Positions 37,501 to 46,100 of a DNA stretch of 64,000 bases are shown piece by piece. The notes below the pieces were generated by a model. It made no database searches. It was not told the DNA's origin and saw only the letters and a list, made by a program, of their open reading frames with translations. Source of the DNA: Chromera velia (lineage: Eukaryota > Sar > Chromeraceae); contig JAHBMJ010005827.1 of the NCBI GenBank assembly GCA_018398765.1, forward strand, positions 1-64,000. Reading direction: 5' to 3'. Within the stretch, counting starts at the first letter, position 1. Every line of letters begins with the position of its first letter. The translations under genes were made by a program, and so were the position numbers.

Positions 37501-39678
37501 AGGCTCCGAGCCCCCCCTAAGGTGTCACAAGCGGCTGCAAGAGGAGAGGAAGGAGAAAGAGGGAGGACGTGGAGGCGACGAAAGCCGAAGCGGGTACGTG
37601 TTTAGCTTGATGAAGGAGGAAACACGACACACACACACATACACACACGTGATCACAGCGCGGAGTTGGAGAGAAAGAACAGGTGAGTGGGCGAAGGGCC
37701 AGAGTGACGGATGTTTAGAAATTTTCTGTGCAACGGTCTTCAGTATTACAGACGCTGCAATTCGCCCAGACATGCCAGCATAAAAAATCGATGGCATGCC
37801 AAAATGCGAAGACGTCGCCCGACCTCGTTGAGAAATCGCGATTGTCAGATTGAATCTTCCGCCACCATCCTCAGACCGCCGCCGTCCCACAAGCACGAAA
37901 ACCTCGGATGTTGTCTCTTTATCCGCAAAAGAAACCTCCGAGCAGCCGGTTATCAACGATCTGGGGAGCGCGAGAAAGGGGACCATTACGTGATCTCCAG
38001 GTGGACTTTTTCTGCACTCGCACGTGGAATGGTCGGAGATACAGGCCGCTGCCCAAAGCACACCAATGGAAGTAAGCGTCTGCAGAAGCGTAATGAGTGT
38101 GAAAGAACCCCAAAAAAAAGACGTGTTTGCAGGGATAGAGATACATGTTTGGCAAAAGAAAAGACGCGAGGCAAGTCAATGCGCCGTTCCGCATCTTCTG
38201 TCTCTTCGAAGCACAGTCTAGCACTGAAAAATCCGAAATGGACACCAACAAACAAGCAAAAAAATCCTCCGCTGAAGATGAAATGCACGAAGACGCTCTG
38301 CAGCGCGTCCAGCTGGAAGCTCAATCAACACTCAGGGTTCCCATCTACTGATTGTCACAGATCAAAATAAGATCACATGCACACACTGACCGAGTTGTCA
38401 CTACAGGCCATGACAGAAACAGCCAGAGGCACATCTGAGTCCGGGACACGAAATTTGTACCATACGCCACCTATCGACGAATTTCCCCCACATTCCTCAA
38501 ACTCAGGATCTGCCATTGCCCCCTCCCAGTCTCCCGTCACAGAGGTCACCAGTTGCTCTCCTTCGAAGGTTCGCGGGATGTCTGGAAAGCCCAATGCCGT
38601 TTCTCTTGTGTCATGAGCGGCTGCAACAGGAGAGGCAAGACAAAGACTTCACGGGGCCTCCAGATATCAAAACTGGAAGGAAAATTCGTTCAATGTGATG
38701 CTGCAGACGCCATAAAGAGATGTAAAAAAAGGAGTGGGGGAGAAGAGACAGACCATGATGACAGAGAGATGCAAATACCCACATAAAACACAAAAATGGA
38801 AAGAGAGAGGAGGCGGGGGAAAACGGGCAGACACCGAACACGCAGCGCAGAAGTCCACAGTTCCATTCAGCTTCACAAGCAAACAAGCACGCATATTCTC
38901 GCTCACTGGGGGCAACTACGGATGGGTTCAGACAGACGTACGGGAACAATGGTCACTGTCAGATTGAAAGTAGTTTCCCTTTCCCAACTCCAACGTGGTC
39001 GAACAAGAAGGCGAAGGATCTCCGAGCTCCCCCTGTGTACAAATGACACCTTGGACTGGCCACCGCAGCTGTCTTCATCCCACCCTACGCAGCTGCACCC
39101 CATCGAAGAATTGGACGAACACCCGGTCCCCGAGACAACTCCAATCACGCTGTCAGCCTGCAGAACATATCATGCAAAAAGGGGCCAGGTAGGTCTCTGT
39201 AACCATCGACAGACGGAACTCCTGACAGAGACTCATGAGGCATTAGGTAGTCCTGCAAGAAAAGACGCACGGCTCATCGATCGACTGCTGCAAGAGAAAA
39301 AGAGGCCCACGTGCGGACCTGCATCCACCCGTATCGGTGCGATCCAAAATTCGCACAAACCACCGCGGAGAGATATTCCATGTGCCAAAGCTATCGAAAG
39401 CATCCACTGCCAGAAAGCCAGAACACAGAAATGTCCCAGCCACTCACCCACCGATGTGCCAGTGCAGGTGTTCACCGAGATAATGAGAGGTACATCTGGG
39501 TCCGGGACACGAAATTTGTGCCACACGCCCCCCATCGATGTACTCCCCCCGCATTCCTCAAACTCAGGATCTGCCGTTGCCCCCTCCCAGTCTCCCGTCA
39601 CAGAGGTCACCAACGGAACAGTTGAAGGGAGCTCCGGAAAGCTGATGGCGTTCTCGGGGGTATCTGCTGTGTTGGCGG
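22306..39678 (-). CDS. Giant multidomain membrane protein: PPC-like x6, EGF, RCC1, EGF, RCC1, HYR x2, GCC2/GCC3, multi-TM
   Basis: A run of more than twenty minus-strand exons with domain logic and compatible phases, read as one gene of ~17 kb. From the N-terminal side: six two-exon PPC-like beta-sandwich modules; a calcium-binding-type EGF; a seven-bladed RCC1 propeller; a second EGF; a second seven-bladed propeller; two hyalin-type (HYR) domains; Cys-rich GCC2/GCC3 (ephrin-receptor-like) repeats; a multi-pass membrane region; then a Cys-rich basic and acidic/Ser-rich cytosolic tail ending at 22306. HYR plus GCC2/GCC3 ahead of a polytopic C-terminus is a known layout of large protist surface proteins. 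A role in adhesion or sensing at the cell surface is inference. The true N-terminus and signal peptide are not seen; an AT-rich block starts just upstream of the first module. At least one in-frame stop and three frame changes occur inside conserved stretches, so assembly errors or decay are possible. It could also be annotated as two or three genes. Confidence 0.7.
24520..26180 (-). other. Protein region: multi-pass membrane domain
   Basis: Starts with a last Cys motif (CNECDKD...CHPCPP), then helices ILAAIGLFLLLVTVVLGYTV, AIKILIVFFVALGFLADL, LLVPVAVICFVGAVGLVVIV, TPVFLATLFLWASSLVAAPL, WGVSLGILFGGVFGVPLLVG, then FLFWEVVIFARRLSIPL, ILIFHAVFFLVLQTILRPYR and NWLETFSLGVWFFDVMVLKV. The FWE..IF.RR...RPY...NWLE.FSL signature is typical of the conserved C-terminal region of protist GCC2/GCC3 proteins. 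Frame changes occur near 25690-25720 and 24880-24950; short introns or sequence errors are both possible. Confidence 0.7.
26340..27182 (-). other. Protein region: GCC2/GCC3 (ephrin-receptor-like) Cys-rich repeats
   Basis: Repeats with CLCQEGFYADPSFSNASIC, CQKCILNSSSR, CVCVEGTYFVPPP and CEPCRPNAICSGE follow the C.C..G.Y....C..C..N family pattern. A ~130-residue extracellular segment with paired cysteines (CPFDNTCSG, GTVCVDSG) follows before the first membrane helix. Confidence 0.8.
27380..28350 (-). other. Protein region: two HYR (hyalin-type) domains
   Basis: HYR 1 (about 28350-28085): FECPPREIRFEAS at the start, then VELRLFDVAEPVKIRVRLTD and ENTATCEFKVVIL, the usual C-P start and C-x-F-x-V end. 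HYR 2 (about 27635-27400): ETLNVLVEATDLTNNTGNC then TIVIT, followed by a short Cys-rich linker. HYR domains are immunoglobulin-like folds in extracellular proteins, often next to GCC2/GCC3 repeats as here. Confidence 0.7.
28488..28557. repeat. (CA)n(GA)n microsatellite in intron
   Basis: On the coding (minus) strand this reads (CT)n(GT)n, in the intron between the second RCC1 block and the HYR domains. Confidence 0.95.
28680..30340 (-). other. Protein region: RCC1 seven-bladed propeller 2
   Basis: Seven blades mirror block 1: DLFAFGSNEHGELGL, TLFSFGSNFFGELGRG, SLFMWGRGGNRQLGQG, RLFVWESNWLGQLENG, RVFSFGWRGSLLLGDG, SMYSFGWGQDGQLGRS and GWNKNGQLGLGD. The exon at about 29540-29350 is nearly identical in DNA to 31790-31610 of block 1. 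The last segment (about 29000-28680) is less regular. Confidence 0.8.
30545..30685 (-). other. Protein region: EGF-like domain 2
   Basis: GLDIDECKTSRGRCDIWATC then TNTWGSFTCQCPEG...GGSFC, an exon bounded by an AG acceptor and a GTCAGT donor. It starts the second EGF-RCC1 block. Confidence 0.85.
31010..32545 (-). other. Protein region: RCC1 seven-bladed propeller 1
   Basis: Seven RCC1 blades are countable across two exons: DLFAFGSNEDGELGL, TVFSFGSNFVGEVGRG, SLFMWGRGGNGQLGQG, KAFSWGYNRFGQLGNG, RVFSFGLNSDGQLGVG, TVFSFGVNVFVQLGLG and a final GWNGENQLAL. The intron between blades 2 and 3 lies at about 32148-31791. Near 31445-31480 the frame changes by one base between blades 4 and 5 while sense continues on both sides (...VELAIPG, then ERVSEAAAGSSHSL). 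RCC1 propellers bind proteins or chromatin in known cases; secreted ones are poorly understood. Confidence 0.8.
32924..33053 (-). other. Protein region: EGF-like domain 1
   Basis: One exon reads VDECAAAAHDCHEHATC then SDTLLSFTCACNLGFRGDG and VDC: six cysteines with the DEC and FTC..NLGFRGDG spacing of calcium-binding EGF. It leads straight into the first RCC1 block. Confidence 0.85.
33290..39678 (-). other. Protein region: six PPC-like beta-sandwich modules, each of two exons
   Basis: Each module has an a exon (APHDT...LPGIPQTFEGEQLVTSV... then TGDWEGATADPEFEECGG... GGVWYKFRVPDSDVPL...NTCTGTS) and a b exon (...GVVSG..C.SDPSTCKC...S.VSF...EIFILVRP...FNLTVTV). The a exons are at about 39678-39452, 38621-38393, 37537-37330, 36375-36090, 35037-34800 and 34062-33740. 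The b exons are at about 39157-38938, 38076-37820, 36987-36777, 35754-35480, 34556-34340 and 33520-33295. Introns before a exons are phase 1 and those between a and b are phase 0, so a+b is a symmetrical 1-1 module. The pattern WYKF...C...(G)C..L.C...D...S.V.F...Y.ilV...FnLtvt matches bacterial-type PPC domains found in secreted proteins. Confidence 0.75.
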
Positions 39679-39689
39679 CTGAGTGTGAT

Positions 39690-42150
39690 TACTATTCTAG
39701 AGACACTTAATATTTCTGTAAATTATATTTCACCTGTTTAATATTACCAATAATCCATCATCAATTTCTTTGGGTGTTCAATCAGAATATTCGTATGCGT
39801 GAGGTACCAAGGATACTTGGTTATATATTGGGGAATCATGGGTAGAGTTTGCCCATTATAATTCCCAGGAAATTTCTCTTCCCAATTCTTCCCATCACAC
39901 CCACTAATAATCCTTCATCATTTTTCCAGAAATATTGTTGCCTGCCTTAGCGAGAGACTCTGAACATACTCAGCTATGCCTGGATATTATGGGGTTATGT
40001 TCATTATAATTTATAAGAAACATTATTGATCCTTTCTGATTTATCTTACACCAACTCATCGAAGTGTTATCAGCAAAGGCTTTTCCCATTAATATAGCTA
40101 GCAGCTCACTCTGTGTGAACATACTATGATGAGTCAGATTATTATTTCCCTGGGCAATTGGTGTATACTGGATTCGTGCTCACCCTGCTAACTTAACTTT
40201 GTGTGTGTGGGGTAAATATTGTTGCTAACACAGAGTATGAATATGAATCGAAGATTGGTTAAGATAATCAGGCTGTCACCACCGATATTTACCCCCTACA
40301 CACAGAGTTAAGTTAGCAGGGTAGATAGGGTTATTCATCCATCTATACTCACAATATTTATCGAAGTTTATTCCACTTCCTACCACTAAGTCTCTATCGT
40401 TCCTTCCCTACTAACCCCTCACACCTTCTATCTGTGTTATCTGTGTGTGTGGGAGACAGCGTAAGACCAAGAGTGTTTGGTAAAGACAGGAGTTGTGGGA
40501 AAATGACCTTCAACTTTTATCTTAATTATCATTATCGATTATGAATGGGTAGATGAGTTCACAGGTTCATTCTTATACTTTACCGTCCCTCCTCCTATGT
40601 TGTATCTCTGTGTTATCTGTGTGTGTGGGAGAGACTGAACGATAGATCCCATAATCCCGATATTTGTGTGGGACTTTATGGGGTAAGTATGGTTGGTTTA
40701 GTCGATATGGATTATCTTTATCCGTGAAGTGTTCTACCAATAATCCCACATACACAGAGTTAATCTGAACACACACAGAGTTAAGTTAGCAGGGTGAGCA
40801 ACAATACTGGGTCAGTACGATAGCTAGCTTAGGGAGGTAAGCAGGGATTTATGAGTAGAAATCGTTATTAAACTTCGATAAATATTATGAGTATAGATGG
40901 ATGAATAACCCTATCTACCCTGCTAACTTAACTCTGTGTGTGTGGGCAGGGATATTGGGGAGGGCACGGAAGGAGGCCAGGAGGCCGGCATAGCTGAGTG
41001 ACCGTGGATATTATTGGTTTTTTCTCTTGATCTTACGCTGTCTCCCACACACACAGATAATATTAATAGTGTTGATGTAAGATAGGAGGTGTGGTAGGAA
41101 GATTAGGAGCTCAACCTACTGAGGTATAATAATTAATGATCTTTTATCACTATATTAGGTATAGTATTATCAGTATCTTATTTATCCACTAAATATTATC
41201 TTCCTACGCACACTCCTATGAACACAAAATTTGTGAGTGAGTTATATTTGTGTTGAAGTTGGATAATTATTGGAATGTAATGAACAGAATGAACCATGAA
41301 TAACCTTTCTACCAAACCGGTTTCACCCCTCCTAACACACCCTCTGTCTGTACACCCCACATAGCAATAATCGATGTTGGTGTTGGATTTATAACAGAGT
41401 TGGTTCGGAATTATACGGGGTCGTCCAAGGTTAACAGCTCACTCTGTGAGCAAGATAAGATGCTAACTTCCCATAGCTACAGTGACTGTGTGTGGGGGCA
41501 GTTAACAGTATTGATAACAGAGTTGGGTTAAGATTATTCATACTCCACATAGTATTCTACCTTCCCTAACTGAGATATTATAGGTAGGTTGGGTTGGACA
41601 GTGAGCGGTAGCTGTGTATTATATTTCCATCAACCCTTCTAATATTATCCACGAGTCTTCGACTTCTATATACGGTCTACCGCTGCAACACTAATGTGTT
41701 ATCTGTGTGTGTGGGAGAGAGCTCACGGGTAAAGATAATCTATATTGTAGAACACTATTACCCCTTATACACACAAATATCCCTGCCCACACACACAGAT
41801 AACACAAATAGAAGGGAAGATAGGATACTTACTGTCTTACTGACGTTATTAACCCAACTCATGGATCACAATTACCTGTGAACTCCTGATTATGTTCATA
41901 GCTACATTCGATTGGGAATAGGTGATGGATATTTGGTTAAGATTATTAATGATAATTATGAGTATACGTGGATTATGAATAATTGAGACTATTAATACTA
42001 CCTAACTCAAGAATGTTAATTATCCATATCGATAACTCTAATATTTATCCATGATTATTGATGGAAGAGGTGAGGTACGGAAGGCTGTAAGAGACACGAT
42101 AATTATTAATAAATTTTCTTCCATTTTACCTCACCGCCTCCTACCACACA
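39690..42150. repeat. AT-rich block with ~10 copies of a GT-rich motif in both orientations
   Basis: AT-rich DNA interrupted by two related motif types: CTAACTTAACTCTGTGTGTG+TGGG and GTTATCTGTGTGTGTGGGAG. Copies lie near 40183, 40290 (inverted), 40437, 40612, 40750 (inverted), 40920, 41035 (inverted), 41697, 41790 (inverted) and 42143 (inverted). Pairs form long inverted repeats, for example 40183-40222 with 40283-40322, and 40305-40375 with 40868-40945. No coding frame is recognisable. The texture, AT-rich DNA with GC-rich palindromic clusters, recalls organelle genomes, but I cannot identify an organelle gene. Confidence 0.65.
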
Positions 42151-43114
42151 CACAGAGTAGAAAGGTTAGGGGCGTCTGTTGGATATCAACACAAAACACT
42201 GATAACTTTACGAGAAATGCGGGAGAATGAATGAATGAACGCACACCACTTAGAGGACAGCAGCGGACTTTGAGTGCATGCAAAATCTCACAAGAGCAAA
42301 GCAGGATCTGGAATTCCACCCCGGCTGTTTGTTTATGCATGTGTCTGGATGAATCTGTATTTCTCTATCCGTCTATCTCGGTATGCAGGGAAGTAGATGT
42401 CATGTGGCTTGTCGCTGTCTAGGCCGCTGTCCCAGCTTCCAACAGACCTTCCACCCGCCCCAAGCAGGAGAGAAGGAAAAGAGTGAACGGAAGCTAGAAG
42501 CGCCAAGCACCACCATTGAGAAGTGTGGAGACACTTCTAAGTCCTCGAATGTGAACTTCAGGAAAACTTGATGTTATTGCAAAGTGAAGGAGCGAAATAA
42601 GGTAAGAAAGTCAACGGTTACCGGTGATTCAACCAAACACCTCAATCGACACTGCACTGAAGTCTACAATGACTCAACATGGCTCGACGTGTCGGTAGGA
42701 CTGTGTACTAGGACAGTGGATGAACCTTCATGAGCACCGCAGAACTTTTCAGCGCATGGAGTCCGCGTCTCCCTGTGTCTCCATCGCCGTGACGAACTGT
42801 ATGACAAAAGACTGCATTCATGGCAGGCTCCAAACTCGCGCGCGCGCGCCGCGCGGCCATGCACTCAGGCAATGCATTGACGAAGCCAGCACAAACGCAG
42901 GCAGTATGCAGGCAGATTGCAGGCAGTCTTGTGATTGCAATGATCCAGCGGCAGTTATCGAGACCAAAATGCCCTGTTCGAGATCTTCGAGTGGAAGCCT
43001 TCCTGTTTTTGCGATGCTGTGAGTTTGCATGCAGGTTGAATCTGTGAAAAGCCAGGCAAAGCTCTTCTGACATACATCTACGTGGTTTTTCATCGATCTT
43101 GTCGGGCTTTTGAA
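42151..43114. other. Upstream region of the DUF4470-like gene
   Basis: No supported gene. Two TGCATGCA octamers lie at 42275-42282 and 43026-43033, the latter 82 bases before the start codon at 43115. Missing 5' exons of the minus-strand giant protein could be here, but none shows a recognisable domain or signal peptide. Confidence 0.45.
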
Positions 43115-46100
43115 ATGACTTCTGCCTTTCTCCCAGGCTCCTCTGTCTTGCTGGAGGGCCTTGTATCTTGTCCCGAACTCAATGGGGAGAGGGGAACAGT
43201 GGAACGGCAGCTTGAGAACGGCCGTCTCCGGGTTCTCTTGACTTCCTCCAACTCCGTCTCTGACAGTGCTAAAGCCGTCTCCGTGAAACCGTCAAACGTC
43301 AGACTCCTCGACAGACAGGACGGGGGCAGTCCAAAGCGGAAAAGTGCATACGGAGATGCTCAGGAAGGCCGAGTGCAAAGCACAGAAACTAATTCCCACT
43401 CAACTCAGCCACAGGTCCCGCCACCGTCAGTCTCCGCACCTCCCCCGTCTCCGATTCGTCCGAACGGGTGCTCCTATGTCTGGCGAGGCCCCCCCCACTT
43501 CCACCCATTTGGCAACACACCTGCCAAGTAACTCTTTCAGCAAATCGTTCCGGAGCAGCTGCGGACAGAGGGAGGAGAGGAAAAGGGCAGGGCAGTCTCC
43601 TCGTCTGCTTGCTGTCGGGTTCTCTTGGCAGGCTGCGGGGACCCCCGCCACCTTCTCTTCTCGCTCTGGTCACAGCGCGAGAACCGCAGACCGAAGGACA
43701 AGAACAGACAGCAGCCTCGTGTGCCCTTTACTGTTCAGTGTGTGTTGTCCGATATCGAGACCGGAGTCATTGCCAGAAACATTATTCTGTTCAAACTCAT
43801 GCTTCGCGGCCCTGTTGGACAAGACGGCAATGGAGACGGATCGGCTGACTATGGGAAGGCATGGGCGCTCTTCTACTCCCGTGTGATAGACAGCAGCTGT
43901 ATGCAACTGTTGAGAGAGGTCTGCGAGGAACTTCTGTCTCTGGGCGGTTCCCTCTCGGCATGGCATGCTTCCGAGTTCGGGAGTCGTGTTCGGTTTGTGG
44001 ACGTTGAGTCATTCCAGAAGACGCGGTCGGTCTCCTGGTTTCTTCAAAGCGGTCTTTGGATGTCACCCGTTTTTGACTCTGCTCTTGCACATGTGTGCTT
44101 CCAGAGACCCACTTACGAAACCCTCTCTCTCTCTCTCTGCACAGTTGGAAGGTGTTTTTTCTCTTTTAATTATCTTTGACCGTCTTGTATGGTCTTCGAG
44201 GGCTCTTCTCTTTCTTTTAAACGCAATTCTGCCGGCCAAGTGTCTTGGGAGCCTCTTCATGTCAGCCCTGTGTGCCTGCTCCGTCCAACTTATATTTCGT
44301 GTCTGTTGCATGGGCTGCAGGTCGCATTGGGCTCTTTGCCTCAAGAGAGCAGGAGAGAACGGAGTTGACGAGACGAAGCTCCGTGCGTCAAGACAGAAAT
44401 TTTGGGCAGCAATGGAGAGAAGAGCAGGGAAGGGGTCCAATCAGAGAGGGGCGAGTGGGAAGGGGGAGGCCAATGAGGGGTTGATGCAAAATGTGTTCCG
44501 CTCAGACAACCAGTGGTTTTCTCTGCTGATGCTCAGCCGCACCTGTGCTGATGCGTTTGTGTCTGCTGGAGTCTCGTACCAGTCTCTTTCCAAAGAGGGG
44601 GGGAGCACTCCCGCGTGCATCTACAAGACGATTGAAAAGGATAAAGCAGAGGAGTTGAGGACGAATCCGATCATCCTGTCGGGACTTCAGGAGGTCGGTA
44701 GTAGGGGGCAACCAACACCAAAGAGAAAGGAGAGAGCGAGAGAGGTGCATTTCCTGTTGCAAAAGTCAATACACTTTTTGTCCTGGCTGCTTGACCTATT
44801 CTGTGGATTTTGTTTTGCAGCAACATTTAAGAAAAAACGCCAGACTGAGTAGTCTCTTTTGCATACATTTGCACAGAGCATCGAGAAATGCGCACATGGA
44901 TGGTCTAGAGAGACAGATGGGCAGGAAGCAAGAGCTTTGGCTGTCCTCGTCCGCCTCACTGTGTCCTGTCTCATTGGTCAATTATTGGTTCATTACATCG
45001 GCCTGTCCGTCTGTGTCTCTACAGGGAAACAACCTCCACTACGGGTCCCTCCCCCTGAAGGCCCCTTGCAGTCATCGAGGTAGAGGAGGGAGAGGCCCTC
45101 GCCCTCTCCCCCCCCTCCCCTCCCCCCGATACTTCCAAGAAAAAGGGGGCCTCGAGATCCTCCGCAGCCTCACAGAAGAAGAAACGAGAGGCCACTGGTG
45201 AGTCTCCTGACATGGTCAACAGACTGTACGCAGCAGCCTTCCGAGAGTTCTCTCTCTGGGCTGACGCCTTCAGTGAGACCTTCAAGGAAGGGGGGGTCTG
45301 TCTGTATGCCCACGTGGGTGACTCCTTCGCTCTCGTTGAAGCTCTGGAAGAAAAGGAGAAAAGAGGGACATGCACAGTGATCCCAGACGGTCAGCTGGAG
45401 ATTTTGCAGTTGGAGGAGGGGGTGCCTCGGGTGTTTGATGCGGTAGACACGAGCAACCTGAGTGACTCATGCGGTCTCATTCACGTCCTCTTGGCCTTCG
45501 TGCGTGTCCTGGATACATCCCGTCCCCATTCAGTGCTCTTCACTGAGCTGATGGCGACAGATAAAGAGTCTGCGTCAGGGGAGGGGAGGGAGGGGATTCT
45601 TGAGCAGCTTCTGTTCATGCCTCTCTCGGCATTCTCAGTGCTGACCGGGTTGATGCTTTGCGGAGAGCACTCACTCTCCACCACGACCTTCTCCACACCG
45701 ATGGAGATGGCCATGCAGTGCTTCTCCGAGACAGATCCCCCAGTGATCATGAAGTCCTTTCGATGGTCCCTCTTTCCGTTCTCTCAAGGCTCCCTTCAGG
45801 GTGACTCAGAGAGAGGGGGAGACCAACCGCAGAAGAAGAGAATGAGGATGAAGGAGGGTGACTTTGTGTGTCTCCTCACAGACGTCTACAAACGCATGAT
45901 GTCCCCCAGCCTCAACCCATTCGATGATAGATCCCGACAAAAAGGCCAAAACTCCTTCGCACTCCCAAACCCGTATTCATTCGTCAAACTCCTTCACAGA
46001 ATCGCCCAACACATAGAGCTCTTCAACTCCTCTGTCTACCGTCTCTACTCCTCACTCGAAGAAATTAGAGAATTGTCCCTTCTCCACGGGAACGTCTGTC

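Noticed and set aside
42708-43093. Minus-strand frames upstream of the giant gene as its missing first exon
   Set aside because: They lack a signal peptide, a phase-1 donor and any PPC-like start; GC-skewed chance frames are more likely.
43528-43540. A 13-base intron (GTAACTCTTTCAG) to bypass the TAA in the DUF4470-like gene
   Set aside because: It is too short for known spliceosomal introns and would shift the downstream conserved frame.
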